Assembly (NCBI GenBank): GCA_965212195.1
Contig: CBDBUW010000011.1
Location: 266,416-330,415, forward strand
Direction: 5' to 3'
DNA length: 64,000 bases
DNA from: JAJCYK01 sp965212195
Lineage (GTDB): Bacteria; Bacteroidota; Bacteroidia; Cytophagales; Cyclobacteriaceae
In this document: in pieces, positions 27,808-36,896 of the stretch
Layout of the letters: every line of letters begins with the position of its first letter
How positions within the stretch are numbered: position 1 is the first letter of the stretch
The notes under the pieces: generated by a model
Databases searched by the model: none
Seen by the model: only the letters and a program-made list of their open reading frames with translations
Told to the model about the DNA's origin: nothing
Program-made: the position numbers and the translations under genes

Positions 27808-27817
27808 TTTTGCTTGG

Positions 27818-27892
27818 TCGGGGTGGCAGGATTCGAACCTGCGGCCCCCTGCTCCCAAAGCAGGTGCGCTAACCGGACTGCGCTACACCCCG
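27818..27892 (-). tRNA. tRNA-Pro (anticodon TGG)
   Basis: On the minus strand the acceptor CGGGGTG pairs with CACCCCG, with A as discriminator. The D arm is GCGCAGTCCGGTTAGCGC. The anticodon stem CCTGC/GCAGG encloses TTTGGGA, giving TGG. The T arm contains GGTTCGAATCC. CCA is not encoded. Its 5' end abuts the inverted-repeat end of the four-helix-bundle cassette. Confidence 0.95.
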
Positions 27893-27928
27893 AAATTGAG
27901 TTTGAGTGTGAGCCTGCCTGCCGGCAGG
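27893..27928. repeat. left inverted-repeat arm of the S23 cassette
   Basis: It begins AAATTGAGTTTGAGTGTGAG and ends with the palindrome CCTGCCGGCAGG (27917-27928). It is the inverted match of the right arm. Confidence 0.75.
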
Positions 27929-27946
27929 TTTGGGCGAAGAGTGTGA

Positions 27947-28297
27947 TTAGTCTGTGGTTGCTCGAAACATGGCCAACAACATCTTATATAATTCTTCATA
28001 CCCGCGATATAAGTCTTGGTAGCGTGTCAGGTCTAATAATTCACAATCTTTCAAGATATCCATAATGGCCACACACTCAAATACTGAACTTCTTGCAATC
28101 GTGTAAAATCGTTTCTTTTCTGCCTTGCTGGTTCTCCCAGATCCTTCGGCTAAATTCAAAGTTATACTGATAGCTGCTCTTCTCCACTGATCTTTCAAAT
28201 AGCTGTCAATCTTTTTTGACCGGAAGAGCAGCTTTAAAACTTGGATATTTTGCTCTCTGGCCTTTTGGTAAACAATAAGTTTTTCGAAATCAAACAT
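27947..28297 (-). CDS. four-helix-bundle protein (S23 / intervening-sequence protein family)
   Basis: A 116-residue helical protein that starts MFDFEKLIVYQKAREQNIQV and continues DQWRRAAISITLNLAEGSGR and KKRFYTIARSSVFECVAIMDIL. These are the marks of the S23/IVP family, first known from intervening sequences in 23S rRNA genes and related to the Avd protein of diversity-generating retroelements. It lies on the same strand as both flanking tRNAs, so a single transcript tRNA-Ser, this ORF, tRNA-Pro is possible. The family is thought to bind nucleic acid; its function in this setting is unknown. Confidence 0.9.
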   Translation of the reverse strand: MFDFEKLIVYQKAREQNIQVLKLLFRSKKIDSYLKDQWRRAAISITLNLAEGSGRTSKAEKKRFYTIARSSVFECVAIMDILKDCELLDLTRYQDLYRGYEELYKMLLAMFRATTD

Positions 28298-28356
28298 GAT
28301 TTCAGCAACTTAAGCACCCACAGTCTCATATCAATGAACTCACACTCCCACTCACA

Positions 28357-28390
28357 CCTGCCTGCCGGCAGGCAGGCTCCCACTCAATTT
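28357..28390. repeat. right inverted-repeat arm of the S23 cassette, with a 20-base palindrome
   Basis: CCTGCCTGCCGGCAGGCAGG (28357-28376) is a perfect palindrome, followed by CTCCCACTCAATTT. It is the inverted match of the left arm. Related CTGCCGGCAG palindromes are dispersed in many Bacteroidota genomes and translate as LPAGRQA in spurious ORFs. Confidence 0.8.
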
Positions 28391-28480
<90 letters not shown>

Positions 28481-28576
28481 GGAGTCTCTGAATTAGAGAC
28501 GCAAATATAGTACATCCCCCATCATTTAACCAAAAGACTACTGCTTAAAATAACCGCCCTATACAATAGTTTGTGG

Positions 28577-28831
28577 TCACCCTCTTTTTATCTTGATCAG
28601 GCGGCGCACCAAAAATAGGATCATCCATGTTATGAGAATAAACCATGGCAACATAGGCCAGAACCAGCTCAGAAAGGTATCGCTTACAAAGGTCCAGTTG
28701 GTGCCGTCCTGCTGGTTATGGAAGATGCCGTTAGGATTGACATACCAGTTTTGATAGGCCATAATGGCCGATACTAGTGCGGAGCCCAGAATGCCCCACA
28801 GAATACCTAGAATCCATTGTTTCAGTGGCAT
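28577..28831 (-). CDS. small membrane protein, 84 aa
   Basis: Two hydrophobic segments (ILGILWGILGSALVSAIMAY and FWPMLPWFILITWMILFLV) flank a polar loop rich in Asn, Trp and Gln. A basic tail (RRLIKIKRG) suggests the C-terminus is inside. I do not recognise a family. Composition and clean start at 28831 support a real small gene. It stands alone between tRNA-Ser and the FNT transporter. Confidence 0.6.
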   Translation of the reverse strand: MPLKQWILGILWGILGSALVSAIMAYQNWYVNPNGIFHNQQDGTNWTFVSDTFLSWFWPMLPWFILITWMILFLVRRLIKIKRG

Positions 28832-29099
28832 GTGCTTATTTAGCTCATCTTATGCCGTTGCTTGCGTTGTGCAAGGTGTAAATTTTTATGGTAATTCAAA
28901 TAATTAAGCCTGAGGATTACGGAATAGGATCAAGAGTAAACGGTCCACAATAAGAAATGACACCGCCCAATTTCAACCTTAAATGCTGACTAACCAGAAT
29001 TCAGCAGGGGATGCGCATCATTATTATTCATGGCTCCCCTTTTTAATTGGCGAGGTTTTCAATAAAATAGTACAGCGAATATCAAACTAACCTCATGCC

Positions 29100-29966
29100 A
29101 TGTCCAAAGTCCAACTAGACCCCATTTTACCACCTGAAATGGCCCAATTGGCTGAAGAAGCCGGCATTAAAAAGGCCAATTTGGACGGTGTTAGCATATT
29201 TGTTTTGGCTTTGTTGGCAGGAGCCTTTATTGCACTGGGTGCCATATTTGCCACTGCGGTAACAGCGGGTCTGAAAGACGCTGTTCCCTTTGGGATTATT
29301 AAACTTCTGGCAGGGTTAGTGTTTTGCTTAGGTCTGATCCTGGTGATTATCGGTGGAGCTGAATTGTTTACGGGTAACGCCTTAATTGTAATGGCTTGGG
29401 CTGGGAAAAAGATTCAATCTGTTCAACTATTGAAAAACTGGTTGATCGTCTATGTAGGCAATTTCATAGGATCCATGGGCACTGTTTTATTGGTGTTTTT
29501 TTCAGGTCAGCACCGTTTTGGCAATGGTAGTGTGGGTCAAAATGCCTTAGAGATAGCGGCAGCTAAATGCAAAATTGGATTTGTGGAAGGTATAGGTTTG
29601 GGCGTGTTGTGCAATGCACTGGTATGTTTAGCGGTATGGCTAAGTTTCAGCGGCCGTTCTACCACCGATAAAGTGCTAGCCATTATTTTTCCCATCACTG
29701 CTTTTGTGGCTGCCGGTTTTGAACACTGTGTGGCCAATATGTACTTCATTCCTGCAGGAATCATGATAAAAGATTATGCGGGTGAGGAATTCTGGTCTCA
29801 GATTGCAGTCTCAGCAAACGAGTATACGGTACTTACTTGGTCCAATTTCCTGGTGAGCAATCTAATACCGGTAACTCTGGGAAATATTATTGGCGGAGTG
29901 GTGCTGGTGAGCCTGGTCTATTGGTTCATCTATATCCGACCTCGGGATAAGGGGACGATTAGTTAA
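29100..29966 (+). CDS. formate/nitrite transporter family channel (FocA/NirC-like)
   Basis: A 288-residue membrane protein with six helices. Landmarks of the FNT family are FALLAGAFIALGAIF-like helix 1 (LALLAGAFIALGAIFATAV), GGAELFTGNALIVMAW, the mid-helix breaks, GLGVLCNALVCLAVWLS with the family's Asn-Ala, FEHCVANMYFIPAG with the conserved His, and GNIIGGVVLVSLVYWFIY. FNT proteins form pentamers that pass formate, nitrite, hydrosulfide or similar anions. The substrate cannot be told from sequence; hydrosulfide or formate are options. A strong terminator follows. Confidence 0.92.
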   Translation: MSKVQLDPILPPEMAQLAEEAGIKKANLDGVSIFVLALLAGAFIALGAIFATAVTAGLKDAVPFGIIKLLAGLVFCLGLILVIIGGAELFTGNALIVMAWAGKKIQSVQLLKNWLIVYVGNFIGSMGTVLLVFFSGQHRFGNGSVGQNALEIAAAKCKIGFVEGIGLGVLCNALVCLAVWLSFSGRSTTDKVLAIIFPITAFVAAGFEHCVANMYFIPAGIMIKDYAGEEFWSQIAVSANEYTVLTWSNFLVSNLIPVTLGNIIGGVVLVSLVYWFIYIRPRDKGTIS

Positions 29967-29970
29967 AAAA

Positions 29971-29996
29971 AAAAAGCCATATCGCTATGGCTTTTT
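29971..29996. terminator. bidirectional terminator between FNT and cold-shock genes
   Basis: AAAAAGCCATA and TATGGCTTTTT form an 11-base stem with the four-base loop TCGC. A-run and T-run flank it on both sides, so it can end transcription of the FNT gene (+) and of the cold-shock gene (-). Confidence 0.9.
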
Positions 29997-30015
29997 AACA
30001 ATGACCTTTGAAGAG

Positions 30016-30210
30016 TTAGTTTATGACTTCTACTCTAACAGCGTTCATTCCTTTTTTACCCGGTTCTACCTCAAATTTCACTTTGTCATTTTCACGAATT
30101 TCGTCAATCAAACCACTTTCGTGTACGAAAATATCTTCACTTTCACCGTCGGGCTTAATAAATCCAAAACCTTTGGAATTATTAAAAAATTTTACTGTTC
30201 CTTCTTTCAT
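30016..30210 (-). CDS. cold-shock protein (CspA family)
   Basis: A 64-residue OB-fold protein. RNP1 is KGFGFI and RNP2 is DIFVHES; the fold-closing ENDKVKFEVEPGKKG region is intact. It binds single-stranded nucleic acid and opens RNA structure at low temperature. It is only 33 bases downstream of the DEAD-box helicase gene and on the same strand, so the two are probably co-transcribed, a common cold-response pairing. Confidence 0.95.
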   Translation of the reverse strand: MKEGTVKFFNNSKGFGFIKPDGESEDIFVHESGLIDEIRENDKVKFEVEPGKKGMNAVRVEVIN

Positions 30211-30243
30211 TACTTTACTTTACTTGTTATTAATAATTAATTG

Positions 30244-31470
30244 TTAATTTTTTGCATCCACGAAGGTGAATGCTGTTCCTTTTTTGCCGGCACGGCCGGT
30301 ACGACCTATTCTATGAATATAACTGTCAAAAGTCCTGGGAATTTGGTAGTTGATAACGTGGGTGATATCCATCACATCGATGCCCCGAGCGGCCACATCA
30401 GTGGCTACCAATACTTTTACCTTCCCTTTTTTAAATTTATCCAGCGCTTTAATCCGGTAGTTTTGGGTTTTGTTGCCGTGGATATGATCCACACTCACTC
30501 CGGAACGCAGCAATCGTTTGTTTACCTTGTCTACCAATCTCTTGGTCTCAGCAAAAATTAGCACTTTTTCAAAGTTTTGATCTTCAATCAAGTCCAATAG
30601 CATATTGAACTTATCCTCCTCCGAGGGTACATAGATCACATCCTGTTCTACCTGGCTGGTAGTGGAATCTCCAGCACTGACTTTTACCTCTATAGGGTTG
30701 TTTAAAAGCTCATCAATTAGCAGTTTTTGGGATTTGTCCAGGGTGGCAGAAAACAACATGGTCTGCTGTCGATTGGGCATACGTTGCACGATTTTTTTGA
30801 TATCCGTAACGAAACCCATATCCAGCATACGGTCGAACTCGTCCAAGACTAAGGTGGATATTTGCGACAAGCGAAGATCACCGCGGTTGGCCAGATCGAT
30901 TAATCGTCCTGGAGTGCCAATTATCAGATGATGGTGCCGTCGTAAGCGTGCCTGGTCCCGACCCACACTGGTTCCCCCAATAAAACTGGCGCAATAAATA
31001 CCTAACTGTGAGGTAATGCTTTTGAATTCCTGTTCTACTTGCAAGGCCAGCTCCCTAGTGGGTACAACTACTAATGATCCGGATGCCTGGGATCGCCCAT
31101 TTTTGAGCAGCTTTTCTATAATAGGAATAAGGAATGCTGCGGTCTTACCCGTACCGGTATTGGCTATGCCCATCAAATCTCTTCCCGCTAATAGCGGTTC
31201 CAAGGTTTCCTCCTGAATTTGGGTAGGGAATTGGTATCCTTTCTTGTTCAGTCTGCTTAGGAGCTCTTGGTGTAAGGGCATTTCACTGAATAATCGAGGC
31301 GGCGAAAATGCTTCTGATTGGTTAGTTTCGGCCTTACGTATCAATAATTTAGGATCTAATGTGGCCAAAGATTTCTTAGGCCTACTCCTTCGGTTTTTAT
31401 TGGAATGAGCGTTTTTGGGTCTTCCAGAGAATTTGAAATTCCTCTTCTTTCTGTATTTATTTATTTTCAT
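30244..31470 (-). CDS. rhlE: DEAD-box RNA helicase (RhlE-like)
   Basis: A 408-residue protein with a very basic N-terminus (KKRNFKFSGRPKNAHSNKNR). The helicase motifs appear in order: Q motif (YQFPTQIQEETL), ANTGTGKT, PTRELALQ, TPGRLIDL, LDEFDRMLDMGF as motif II (DEFD rather than DEAD, as in many RhlE-like proteins), SATLD, the DVAARGIDV and HRIGRTGRAG motifs. The C-terminus ends soon after motif VI, so it lacks the long tail of some relatives. It should unwind RNA at low temperature with the cold-shock protein next door. Confidence 0.93.
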   Translation of the reverse strand: MKINKYRKKRNFKFSGRPKNAHSNKNRRSRPKKSLATLDPKLLIRKAETNQSEAFSPPRLFSEMPLHQELLSRLNKKGYQFPTQIQEETLEPLLAGRDLMGIANTGTGKTAAFLIPIIEKLLKNGRSQASGSLVVVPTRELALQVEQEFKSITSQLGIYCASFIGGTSVGRDQARLRRHHHLIIGTPGRLIDLANRGDLRLSQISTLVLDEFDRMLDMGFVTDIKKIVQRMPNRQQTMLFSATLDKSQKLLIDELLNNPIEVKVSAGDSTTSQVEQDVIYVPSEEDKFNMLLDLIEDQNFEKVLIFAETKRLVDKVNKRLLRSGVSVDHIHGNKTQNYRIKALDKFKKGKVKVLVATDVAARGIDVMDITHVINYQIPRTFDSYIHRIGRTGRAGKKGTAFTFVDAKN

Positions 31471-31521
31471 TTGATATTTTCAATTTATGCGGGCAAATGT
31501 CTCCATGAACCCTCTGATATT

Positions 31522-32640
31522 TTATTTGGTGGCCAGTTTCATGCTCCCCAGCTGATTTAGCATCTTGACGTGATCCCAAATTGCCGCTACAAAGGTCTTT
31601 TTGGTATGATACGGGATGCCGAACTCGGCTGCAGTTTCTGCTACAATACTGGACAATTTCTTATAATGAATATGACACACATTAGGTAGTAAATGATGTT
31701 CTATCTGGTAATTCAGCCCTCCAATTAACCAGGAAAAAAAGGGACTCCTGGGGGAGTAATTAGTAGTAGTCGCCAACTGATGAATGGCCCAATCATTTTC
31801 GATAAGACCGTTTTCATCCGGTATGGGAAACTCGTTATTGGGCATTACATGAGCGGTTTGAAACACCAGGCTTATGAGCAGGCCGGTAATAAAGTGCATG
31901 CTTACAAATGCCAATAGTACTACCCACCAGGCTAGGGGAACCACAATTATGGGAAGGATAAGGGCATAAGAGTAGTACAGCAACTTCCAGGCTATTACCT
32001 TAAGAACCTCATTCCTATATTCATTCTTGCCCTTGAAAAACCCCATTTTCTTATAGCGACTTATTCGAATAAAATCCTTGGTGGTTACCCAGGAGATTGT
32101 AGATAGTCCATAGAAAAACCACACGTAGAAATGCTGGAATCTATGCAGCCAATATCTTTTAGCATGGGGTGAAAACCTCAGAAAAAAAGGCGCATTTATG
32201 TCATCATCCGCTTGATCAATATTGGTATAGGTATGATGGAGTACGTTATGTTGAATTTTCCAGACTACCGCATTGGCTCCGATCAGATTCATGGTATAAC
32301 CCAAATACTGATTTACTTTTTGATTTCTGGAGTAGGAACCGTGAATAGCATCATGCATTACCCCCATGCCTACTCCGGCCATACCCAATCCACTTATCAC
32401 ATATAAGGTGAACAATAACCAGGCCTGGGTAACAATGCCGGTATTGATCAGAATAAGAGGGATGAAATAGAGTCCCAACATAACTACCGTCTTTAGGACC
32501 ATACTGCCATTACCTTGTTTGCTGATGTTGTTGGTCTTGAAATAAAGATTAATACGACTTCTCAGAATCTTTAAGAAATCGGCATCAGCGTTTTTTGAAA
32601 ATTTTGGATGTTTGATAATGTTTAAATCTAAGTTGTAAAT
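31522..32640 (-). CDS. fatty acid desaturase (front-end / linoleoyl-CoA desaturase-like), start unclear
   Basis: The three His boxes are HDAIHGS, HNVLHHTYTN and QIEHHLLP, the last typical of front-end (delta-5/6) desaturases. Membrane helices flank them. The first ATG in frame is at 32502 (326 aa), but upstream the same frame encodes ILRSRINLYFKTNNISKQGN and, before that, NIIKHPKFSKNADADFL, which look like the normal N-terminus. In that upstream frame I find no ATG, GTG or TTG before the in-frame stop at 32662-32664, so a rare ATT start near 32640 or a lesion is possible. The called end is provisional. Confidence 0.75.
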   Translation of the reverse strand: MYNLDLNIIKHPKFSKNADADFLKILRSRINLYFKTNNISKQGNGSMVLKTVVMLGLYFIPLILINTGIVTQAWLLFTLYVISGLGMAGVGMGVMHDAIHGSYSRNQKVNQYLGYTMNLIGANAVVWKIQHNVLHHTYTNIDQADDDINAPFFLRFSPHAKRYWLHRFQHFYVWFFYGLSTISWVTTKDFIRISRYKKMGFFKGKNEYRNEVLKVIAWKLLYYSYALILPIIVVPLAWWVVLLAFVSMHFITGLLISLVFQTAHVMPNNEFPIPDENGLIENDWAIHQLATTTNYSPRSPFFSWLIGGLNYQIEHHLLPNVCHIHYKKLSSIVAETAAEFGIPYHTKKTFVAAIWDHVKMLNQLGSMKLATK

Positions 32641-33210
32641 CCTGCTAAAACATTGTTGTTTTTACCCAGGCAGAACCATGAATTCTTCCTGGCGTCTTTT
32701 TACTCAGTCATAAATTGCCTGATAGTTACTGTCCTTGAAGAAAATCAGAAAAGAAAATCAGAAATCTAAAGAGAGGAGTAGGTACTTTTACTAGCGTTCA
32801 ACAACTATCTATTAACGTTGACTCAAGCAGGTTTATTTCACTGTTTTTGGATTTAAGTAACTAGTACAGAAATGAAATTCAGAATAAAAAGTCAAGGTGA
32901 GTTTAAATATAGAAAGGCAGTCTCTGCACAATAATCCTCAAAGATACAGCTAATAAACGGTTATTCCGCATTATTAATGAATAAAGGTGTTCTTGATCTG
33001 AGCCAACCAGGTTGCTATAAAAACCATGGGTATAATTCGAAAAAGGGCTATTCCATCGCGCAGCATGCATTTTTAATAAACCCCGGAAACGCTTCTTAAT
33101 AATTTCACCTCCGCTGTTTACCTCCTATTCTTGAAATACATAAAGGGCATTGTTATACCGGATGTTGGATCCCCTCCACCGGCTTTTACTTAAACCAAAA
33201 TCTTATCAAA
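32641..33210. other. 570-base intergenic region
   Basis: The region separates the divergent desaturase gene and the beta-helix lipoprotein gene. It is A+T rich with no ORF that I trust on either strand, no tRNA and no clear hairpin terminator. It may hold the two promoters. Short phrases look like decayed coding sequence, but none can be assigned. Confidence 0.5.
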
Positions 33211-35577
33211 ATGAAAATGCTTATATATAATATATCACGGAGTTGGTTTATGCTGGCTCTTTTCTTGCTATTAATGGCTTCTGGTTGCGAGCTGCTAGAA
33301 GACAGTTCTATGCCTACGGGCGATTTGCCACAGTTATCATTCCTGGAAGGGGAATGGCTGCGGGTCGATGGTAATAATACCTCCGGTAATGGCATGCGGG
33401 TAAATGTTGCCAATGATTATGCTGTTATTCTTGATCCCGCTCAAACTTCCCTAAAGGGCGGTGATACTAAGTGGAAAACTATCGTTCCCTCAGCAGCAAA
33501 CTTATTCGAACATCAGGAATTAGGCTCGGATTATAACTACTACGCCGCTTCTATCAAGATCATCAATGACGATGAGATCGAAATAAATGTAGTGGCTTCC
33601 GGAGCTGGAAATTTCCAGCGCTGGGTCAGGGCCAACGCTGCCACTGGCTCAGACAAACTGCAAGGCCCCTGGACCCGAGTGGAAAGCAATAATCCCGCCA
33701 ATGATTTTATGCAGGTGGATGTACAAGGTGACCTGGCCACTATCACCGACAAAGCGCAAAGCGGCTTTAATGTGGGAGATATCAAATGGAAGAACATCAT
33801 CGAGACCAGCAGTACTTCTTTTGATCATGATGAGCTGGGCTCAGATGGACTGTATTATCCAGGTACCATCACCTTGGTGAACGATAGTACATTAGAAATA
33901 GCAGTTGGATCCTCAGGCGCTGGAAACGCTCAGAAATGGGTGCGCAATGCCTCTGCATCTATTCCTGCGGTAGAGCTGGACTGTAGTGTAAATACCGCCA
34001 CCACGCTGGTTAATGGTCCCGCAGCGGTGGACTATGTAGTGAGTTGTGTGGTGGATATTACCGCTGCCCTGACCATCGAGCCGGGTGTGGTAATTGAATT
34101 TGAGGAAAATGCCGGACTGGGCATATATGATAATGGCTCTATCAACGCGGTAGGCGATGCCAACAATCAGATTATTTTCAGATCTACCAGCGGAGTTAAA
34201 GGGTTCTGGCGGGGAATTCATGCAGAAACCAACTCTATAAGCAATGAATTGGATCATGTTATTATCCAGGACGCCGGCAGTAACTATGTATATTGTTGCA
34301 ACGAGCCCGCTTCCTTGCTTATTAAGGCAGGCAAATTTGCTATTAGCAACTCGCGACTAGAGAATGGTGCAGGCTTTGGTATATCCCTCAGGGATGACGC
34401 GGAAATGCGTACTTTTTCCAACGTGGTGGTGACTACTCATGATGAGTACCCCATGAGACTGTCTATGAAGCGCACCGCCGACCTGGATGGCATGGATTCC
34501 GACTTTACGGGAAATTCCAAACCATATCTGCAGATTTATAACGCCGGCATGGATGAGGCTGCCGTCGTACCTGCCACTAATGTTCCTTATCTGGTGGATG
34601 AAAATGTACTTGATATTACAGAGGACCTGATCTTGACAGCCGGAGTGGAATTGGTAATGGGTGAGAATACCGGCCTGGGGGTCTATGATGATGGCTCGTT
34701 GACCATTGAAGGAACTGCCAGTGCCCCCGTTATTATCCGGGGTTTTGAGGCTATCGCCGGTTATTGGAGAGGCATCCATTTGGAAACCAACAGCCTTTCT
34801 AACTACATTTCCTACGCACAGATATCAGAGGCGGGCTCCAACTACGTCTATTGCTGTAGTGCTGCGGCCAGTATCTACTTTAAAGATGGACAAGCATCTC
34901 TTTCCAATACCACCATTAGCAACGGGGGTGCCTACGGAATCTATGCAGCGGCCAACTTCAACTTTGAGGTCTTCCAGGAAAACACCGTAACCGGTCATCA
35001 GGATTACCCCATGTATATCGCCGCTGAGAGAATAGGGGAGTTGGATGGTATGGGATCCAGCTATACAGGCAATGACCAGGATTACCTGGGTATCATTGAA
35101 AACTCGCAGGTGGATCAGTATATCTACTGGCCGGCCCTGGATGTACCCTACCGAATGGAATCCGTATTGGACATTACAGACCGCATTGATATCCAAGCGG
35201 GAACGGAACTGGTATTTGAGGAAGGCGCCGGTTTGGGGGTGTATGATTCGGGTATTTTGAATGCAGTGGGCAGCAGTTCTGATAATATAGTATTCAGGGG
35301 TTTGATGGATGAGCAGGGATACTGGCGGGGCATTCATATCGAAACCAACAGTTCCAGTAATATTTTGGATTATGTTTCATTGCTGAATGCCGGCAGTAAC
35401 TATGTGTACTGCTGTAACGCCAAGGCATCTCTATATGTGAAAAGTGCTAAGCTCACAGTAAGTAATTCGTACGTTGCCGATAGCGGCGGTTGTGGCATCT
35501 ACCTGACCAGTGGATCTGACTTTACCGAGTCGGGCAATACCTTCTCTAATAATGTAGACGGTCACATATGTGAATAG
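33211..35577 (+). CDS. large repeat-built beta-helix lipoprotein
   Basis: A 788-residue lipoprotein (signal LLLMASGC). Two beta-rich domains of about 100 residues come first, starting LEGEWLRVDGN (W49) and LQGPWTRVESN (W154) and each closing GAGN..QRWVR or QKWVR. Then follow three right-handed-helix-like modules, each with WRGIHxETNS and GSNYVYCC phrases. The Asn of the three NYVYCC segments is coded at 34282, 34840 and 35398, so the period is exactly 558 bases, 186 residues. The paired Cys may bind metal or form vicinal disulfides. It should be surface-exposed and may bind glycan. Function unknown. Confidence 0.8.
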   Translation: MKMLIYNISRSWFMLALFLLLMASGCELLEDSSMPTGDLPQLSFLEGEWLRVDGNNTSGNGMRVNVANDYAVILDPAQTSLKGGDTKWKTIVPSAANLFEHQELGSDYNYYAASIKIINDDEIEINVVASGAGNFQRWVRANAATGSDKLQGPWTRVESNNPANDFMQVDVQGDLATITDKAQSGFNVGDIKWKNIIETSSTSFDHDELGSDGLYYPGTITLVNDSTLEIAVGSSGAGNAQKWVRNASASIPAVELDCSVNTATTLVNGPAAVDYVVSCVVDITAALTIEPGVVIEFEENAGLGIYDNGSINAVGDANNQIIFRSTSGVKGFWRGIHAETNSISNELDHVIIQDAGSNYVYCCNEPASLLIKAGKFAISNSRLENGAGFGISLRDDAEMRTFSNVVVTTHDEYPMRLSMKRTADLDGMDSDFTGNSKPYLQIYNAGMDEAAVVPATNVPYLVDENVLDITEDLILTAGVELVMGENTGLGVYDDGSLTIEGTASAPVIIRGFEAIAGYWRGIHLETNSLSNYISYAQISEAGSNYVYCCSAAASIYFKDGQASLSNTTISNGGAYGIYAAANFNFEVFQENTVTGHQDYPMYIAAERIGELDGMGSSYTGNDQDYLGIIENSQVDQYIYWPALDVPYRMESVLDITDRIDIQAGTELVFEEGAGLGVYDSGILNAVGSSSDNIVFRGLMDEQGYWRGIHIETNSSSNILDYVSLLNAGSNYVYCCNAKASLYVKSAKLTVSNSYVADSGGCGIYLTSGSDFTESGNTFSNNVDGHICE

Positions 35578-35597
35578 CTCTGGGTAGTGAGCCGGTT

Positions 35598-35629
35598 AGA
35601 TGTCGGGGGGATTTCCGCCCGGCATCTTT
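35598..35629 (+). terminator. likely terminator of the beta-helix gene
   Basis: AGATGTCGGG pairs with CCCGGCATCT (one G-T pair) over a 10-base loop, followed by a short T run. Confidence 0.6.
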
Positions 35630-35663
35630 CCCATTACCGCAGCTTTCATGGTCTTGATTTCGG

Positions 35664-36869
35664 TTACACCTTTTCAATTACCAGTGCATAGCCCTGACCC
35701 ACACCCACACACATGGTGGCCAAACCGTAGCGCTGGTTTTTCTCCATTAATTCCAATGCCAAACTATAACTGATACGGGTTCCGGAAGCTCCCAGAGGGT
35801 GCCCTAAAGCTATGGCTCCGCCGTTGGGATTAAGGCGGGGATCCTGGTCATCCAATCCCAGAGTCCGGGTGCAAGCCAGGGTCTGAGCGGCAAACGCTTC
35901 ATTCATTTCAATGACTCCTATATCCTCCAATTTTAATCCCGCTCTTTCCAGGGCTTTTTGAGAGGCTGGCACCGGCCCGATGCCCATGATCCTGGGCTCC
36001 ACACCCACCACGGCCGAGCTTACAATGCGGGCCAGCGGCGCTAGCTGGTATTTTTTAACCGCATCTTCTGAAGCCACTATTACCGCCGCCGCCCCGTCGT
36101 TGAGTCCGCTGGCATTGCCTGCGGTTACCGTACCTTCTGCTTTGAAAGCGGCCCTAAGTTTGGATAGGCCTTCCATAGTGGTATCGTGGCGTATGAACTC
36201 GTCGTGGTCAAACTGTAGAGGATCTTGTTTACGGCGCGGTATCTCTGTGGCAACGATCTCTTTGGCAAGGCGACCGGATTTCTGTGCCTGGGATGCCTTC
36301 ATTTGCGACCAGTGGGCAAACTTATCCTGATCCTCACGGTTTATGTTATGTTGCTCCGCCAGATTTTCTGCGGTGTTACCCATGGATTCGGTGCCGTACA
36401 ATTTTTCCATGGCGGGATTGATAAACCTCCAGCCAAAACTGCTGTCGTAGATCTTGGAATCTCCTCCGTAGGGCTTGGCTGATTTGGAAATCACCAAAGG
36501 ACCTCTAGTCATATGTTCCACTCCTCCACTGATGATCATATCAGCTTCTCCCGTCTTGATGGCCCTGTTGGCCTGCACGATGGCCGACATGCCTGAAGCA
36601 CACAACCGATTAATAGTCTCACCGGGAACTGACCAGGGGAGTCCTGCCAGCAATAAGCTCATGCGGGCAACGTTGCGATTGTCTTCACCGGCCTGATTGG
36701 CGCATCCTATGATCACGTCGTCATAGGCATCTTTGGGAATAGAAGGGTTTTTATGGGACAGGGTTTTTAGGACATGGGCCATAAGATCGTCGGTGCGGAT
36801 AGGGGACAGCGTACCTCTAAATGAACCGAAAGCAGTTCTGGAACCATCTACTATAAAAGCTTCTTTCAC
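35664..36869 (-). CDS. acetyl-CoA acyltransferase (thiolase)
   Basis: A 401-residue thiolase with the full set of signatures: KEAFIVDGSRTAFGSFRG, the nucleophile Cys in RLCASGMSA, EMNEAFAAQ, the NPNGGAIALGHPLGASGTR segment with its His, and the second Cys in MCVGVGQG. Thiolases of this type cut 3-ketoacyl-CoA or 3-oxoadipyl-CoA; PcaF-like and FadA-like members are hard to separate by eye. It is monocistronic, so the pathway (fatty acid or aromatic degradation) is not fixed. Confidence 0.92.
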   Translation of the reverse strand: MKEAFIVDGSRTAFGSFRGTLSPIRTDDLMAHVLKTLSHKNPSIPKDAYDDVIIGCANQAGEDNRNVARMSLLLAGLPWSVPGETINRLCASGMSAIVQANRAIKTGEADMIISGGVEHMTRGPLVISKSAKPYGGDSKIYDSSFGWRFINPAMEKLYGTESMGNTAENLAEQHNINREDQDKFAHWSQMKASQAQKSGRLAKEIVATEIPRRKQDPLQFDHDEFIRHDTTMEGLSKLRAAFKAEGTVTAGNASGLNDGAAAVIVASEDAVKKYQLAPLARIVSSAVVGVEPRIMGIGPVPASQKALERAGLKLEDIGVIEMNEAFAAQTLACTRTLGLDDQDPRLNPNGGAIALGHPLGASGTRISYSLALELMEKNQRYGLATMCVGVGQGYALVIEKV

Positions 36870-36896
36870 AGATTTGAATTTAGGTTTCTGTCAGGA

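Noticed and set aside
30001..30247. Two plus-strand frames opposite the cold-shock gene
   Set aside because: They are shadows of the cold-shock gene, whose RNP motifs are clear on the minus strand.
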